DNA of 64,000 nt from Mortierella sp. BCC40632 (Eukaryota; Mortierellomycota; Mortierellomycetes; Mortierellales; Mortierellaceae), in the NCBI GenBank assembly GCA_011634665.1, contig WAEK01000003.1:3235501-3299500 (forward strand), read 5' to 3'. Numbering within the stretch: the first letter of the stretch is position 1; the number at the start of each line of letters is the position of its first letter. This document shows, in pieces, positions 60,223 to 64,000 of the stretch. The notes beneath the pieces are model-generated. The model ran no database searches. It was given only the letters and a program-made list of their open reading frames with translations, and was not told the origin of the DNA. Made by a program: the position numbers and the translations under genes.

Positions 60223-60415
60223 ATGGAGGGACTGCTGAAATTGAAGCGCGTGGGTTTTTTCCATTGTGGCGAGAGAGCCTCGGTCTAATCTCTTTCTCTC
60301 ATTCAGGGCGACCTCCGCTTGCACGACAGAGCATTCGTGATTCGACCACAGACACCACATTTAACAAGGGTGCGACCGCTTTTCAGGATCGCCTCTATTC
60401 CAAGAACACATTGCG

Positions 60416-63400
60416 ATGCATATCATTAAGCCCGATTGGGTGTGCCATCTCGGTAGGAATATGATGCTGCATACTGCATACAGCATCTACAGGAACAGTC
60501 CAGATGGAACATTCTGTGGATGCTAAACCTCTCGATCCTGGTAGCTTTTTGGTCGACATACTGATGGAACATTCTCTTTCCGATGAACAATCTCACTAGT
60601 CGAGAAATCTAAGCGAGCACCTATCTACTCATTGCATGTTCATCCTGATGGGACACGGCTCGCCACCGGTGCACAAGGTACACAGCTTCGACCTACTCCA
60701 CTATAGCGGAGTTCTCTGTCATTTTTCTTCGTCCCTCCCCTCCCCTTCTTCTCAAATCTAGTTACTGGACTAACAGTGCATGTATTTATTTTCCACGCCA
60801 TATTTATAATGCGGATGAAATCCAATTCTTCAATACCTCGTTTGCTTGGACGCCGGTTTGACTTGTAGATGCAAAGGTCAAAATATGGAATCTAGCACCG
60901 ATCATGGACGCAGAAAAGGATCAGGGACCGGATGCAAAACGCCACTTGTGTACAATGAATCTTCACAACGGTATAGAATTTTAACGAGATCAATGGATGT
61001 CCGTCTGGACGTATTGTTTCTATTGCGGTCCGACAACCTCTCATATTTCAACATTGCGTACACCAATCATAGGAGCGGTTCTCTGCGTGAAGTGGTCTAA
61101 TGGCGAAGGAAAATACCTGGCTACTGGGTCTGATGACATGATCGTGATGATCTGGCAACTGGACAGGTAGCGACCAGATCCGCAACACATGGACGACAAT
61201 GTGTTGTAGTGTATCGTAGATTGTTGTGCGATGAGTATGCGGATCACTGGATTAACGCGCTAATTTAATGATCTCGAATATTCACTAGATCATCCGAAGC
61301 GTGGGGTGGTGGATCGTTTGGTGATAGTCCGAACATTGAAAACTGGAGAGCAGTTAAACGACTTTCAGGCCATGAATCAGGTATTTCCATCAGCTACAGA
61401 CCAATTCAGTCTGCCAACAAAGAAAGGGATCTTATATCAAAGAGTTCGAATCTAAATTCAATACATGTGTTGTCGTGTGAACGAAATTAGATGTCACGGA
61501 TGTTGCTTGGTCTCCTGAAAACACCTATTTGGCTTCCGCAGGCTTGGACTCAAAAATTATCATCTGGGATGGGAAGAACTTCAGTAAGCCTCAGGGACAA
61601 CTTTCTAGGATATCTTGCCTATCGTTGGGATTGAGGATACCCTGGGAATCGATTTCGGCTGAATTAACTTTTTGAATATTTAATAGACCGAATCATGACT
61701 TTAGATCAACATCAAGGGTTTGTGAAAGGTCTGACATGGGACCCAGTAGGGAAATATTTAGCGTCCCAGGTATACTAAATACTTACATCCTTTGTGATCT
61801 AAATTTGCTCCGCATTGATTTTATCTGTCGCCCTCAATGATTATTAACTGCTTATTTATTTCTATAGTCTGACGACAAATCTGTAAGGATCTGGCGTATT
61901 ACTGATTGGGAGGTCGAAGTCGAAGTGAAGGAACCTTTTGTGCAATCATCGGGAACAACATTTTTCAGGAGATTGAGGCAAGAGACAGGGTGAATATGTC
62001 TATGGAGGCACAGTCTAGATTTGGTCTTTCATGGTTTTCTAATTTTTCTATCTAATGGTCCCTTCAACTTTATAGCTGGTCTCCCGACGGTGGACATATC
62101 GCAACTGCAAATGCTTACAATGGATCGATACCCGTCGCTTCAGTGATCACGCGAGATAACTGGAAAGCCGACATCTCTCTTGTGGGACACAGCGCGCCTG
62201 TGGAAGTCGTTGCCTTCAACCCTTTGCTATTCAAATATACAGACGCGACAGGAAACGTTGGCTTTACTTCGATATGTGCTGTTGGAAGTCAGGACAGGGG
62301 GTTGACTGTTTGGAGGACACATGAGCCACGACCATTTGTCGGGATTAGAGAACTATTCGTCCACAGTTTCCTAGATCTAAGCTGGGCCCCAGACGGACAA
62401 TCCCTATTTGCTTGCTCATACGATGGCACAGTCGCTGTACTCCTGTTCCAGTCGGAGAATATCGGTGAAGCAGTCCCAGCAGAAGAACGCCACCAATTAC
62501 TTGCGAAATATGGATATGAACGGCGAGGAGAGGTCATGGCCGAAACACCAACACAATTAGCAATGGAAGAGCAGCTTAAGGAGAATGCTGCAAAGACCCG
62601 GATGGATGAGCTTATGAAGCACGAGTCATCCATGGAGGGTGTTACCACCACTTTCGATGCACCTTCACATCCCAGTGTTTTTGCCAATGCTGCAACAAAT
62701 GGCGCTAGTTCTACGGTACCATTGGGATCCCTTCCCACTTCGCCACGCGATCAACGGACACATATGTCTATCAACGATCAGACAATGACAGTAACTAGCG
62801 ATGGAAAGAAGAGGATTAAACCACTTTTCTTGGGCAACGGAATTAGCACAGCGCCTGCTTTGCGTTCTCCATTTCAACCAACAAGGAGTGTGGGGGTAAG
62901 GGTGTGTTTTATGACTGGACACTAATCTAGGCAGCAGTCAACAATCACCAATTTCTAACTTTATGGCGCTATGGTTGATGGACACTTCTAAAATAATAGG
63001 GAGCAACGAATCCAAGTCAGAACGCCTCGAGCTATGTGGAAAGAGGAGATCCAACAACGACAATCCCAGACGGCGGGTTCCCGTCAGTTGTCGTCGGGAC
63101 AAAGCGTAAAGACCCACCAACAAATGGGTCTTCTGCATCAACAGGACCAGTTAAAAAAGGGACAGAAGCCTCTGGATCGAATAGCAAAGGCAGAGGCAGT
63201 GGACAAAAAGGCGAGGAAGAAGTCACCTCTCGAGTTGCAGTTGCAACACCACTGCTTTCAGTCTCCAAAGTGCGACTTGGTGTTCCACGCGTTCGATCTC
63301 ATATTACAAAGAACAGGGCGGGGTTGGAGTGTCACAACAGTTTGACAGGCAGTCACCCATCCAAGATTATTTACAGTCAAAAGGGCAACGTCGTGTGGGT

Positions 63401-64000
63401 AGACTATTTACCATCGCCAGTATTGCTAATGACAGGAAATTCACATTTCAGTGCCATTGCATGTGAGGATGGAGGTGTTTACATATATTCGCCTGCAGGA
63501 AGAAGGTACTCTTTTGTTGATCTCGGATTCAGTCTCTTCTTATGACCCTTGTTTAAGCAAAAAAAAAAAAAAAAAAAGCTCTATCCCTATCCTTACACCT
63601 TCCTAAATTACACATTTTCCATATCTAGGCTAATGCCATGTATAGTCCTAGAATCGGCAGCAACACTAATGGAGTGCGACAAAGAGTACCTCATGTGCCT
63701 CACTTCGTGTGGACTTGTCAGCTCATGGTAAGCAGCAAAAAAGGAAGATGTCCAAAGCAGCCGTACCTGGGTTTCAGTTTGAACTCTAATAGCGAAATCA
63801 AAAAAAAAAAAAAAAAAAAAATAGGAATATCATCCAACAGATAGCAGTACTATCATCGATATCCATTGCGCCGATTCTTCAACTCACAAGTGTGGCGTCA
63901 GACTCGGTAGCAAGTTCAGTATCGATCACTTCTGCATCCGTTCGACAAAATGGGCTGCCGCTATTGACAACCTCTGCTGGACAGGGTTATACGTATCATG
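60416..64000 (+). CDS. HIR1: HIRA/HIR1 histone H3.3-H4 chaperone subunit (3' end beyond the window)
   Basis: Twelve exons can be joined in phase: 60416-60452, 60600-60677, 60869-60970, 61073-61166, 61289-61380, 61491-61583, 61687-61769, 61868-61977, 62076-62895, 63000-63505, 63629-63727 and 63825 onward, about 763 codons so far. It starts MHIIKPDWVCHL and continues IYSLHVHPDGTRLATG, VKIWNLAPIMD, VLCVKWSNGEGKYLATGSDD, VTDVAWSPENTYLASAGLD, LTWDPVGKYLASQ, SDDKSVRIWRITDW and LSWSPDGGHIATA, a WD40 propeller. A disordered linker with RIKPLFLGNG (compare the HIRA B region that binds ASF1) precedes the Hira domain (FSAIACEDGGVYIYSPAGRR, LMCLTSCGLVSSWNI). The intron after 61977 has a GC donor (GCAAGA). 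The intron before 63825 ends in about 22 A then TAG. HIRA deposits histones independently of replication and silences genes. Confidence 0.92.
63799..63821 (+). repeat. Poly(A) run abutting a HIRA intron acceptor
   Basis: About 22 A residues directly followed by TAG and exon 12, the same arrangement as in LTO1 intron 1. Confidence 0.9.

Overview
This is a nuclear segment of a filamentous fungus. Genes are split by short introns (about 40-190 bp, mostly GT-AG, two apparently GC-AG), intergenic DNA is CT-rich and there are many long A/T runs. Gene content (Sec66, PC4/SUB1, LTO1, HIRA, a fungal NADPH oxidase, a Baeyer-Villiger-type monooxygenase, a large set of HSPA12-like Hsp70s) fits an early-diverging fungus; Mucoromycota, probably Mortierellomycotina, is my best guess from gene style. 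It is an inference, not shown by a marker gene. I saw no rRNA, tRNA or CRISPR. Exon joins were worked out by hand from splice sites, phase and conserved protein motifs. Relic boundaries were set by eye.  Left flank (1-12.2 kb), mostly single-copy genes: a membrane receptor-like pseudokinase (1453-4485), a class-V aminotransferase-fold PLP enzyme (minus, 4606-6288), a SAM methyltransferase (7512-8425), Sec66 of the ER translocon (8817-9664), transcription coactivator PC4/SUB1 (minus, 10348-11155) and LTO1 (11546-12201).  Central array (12.8-60.2 kb): an intact NADPH oxidase (Nox, plus, 12823-15873) is followed by nine HSPA12-like Hsp70 genes, H1-H9, all on the minus strand and all with the same four-exon structure. 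H1-H5 and H7-H9 look intact (573-575 aa); H6 is a pseudogene. An intact Baeyer-Villiger-type FMO (plus, 58353-60161) closes the array. Between successive Hsp70 genes lie decayed pieces of an FMO followed by decayed pieces of a Nox, both on the plus strand. The ancestral repeat unit was therefore probably Nox(+)-Hsp70(-)-FMO(+), amplified in tandem. Only the outermost Nox and the outermost FMO survived, while almost every Hsp70 was kept. One inter-gene segment carries a 3.5-kb PIF/Harbinger-type DNA transposon (40145-43648) with 105-bp terminal inverted repeats, a 3-bp target duplication and two frame-damaged genes.  Right flank: HIRA/HIR1 histone chaperone (60416 to the window end, incomplete).  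The central point is the asymmetric fate of a tandemly amplified three-gene cassette: the ATPase was retained and diversified in two surface regions, and its redox partners were eroded in every internal copy.
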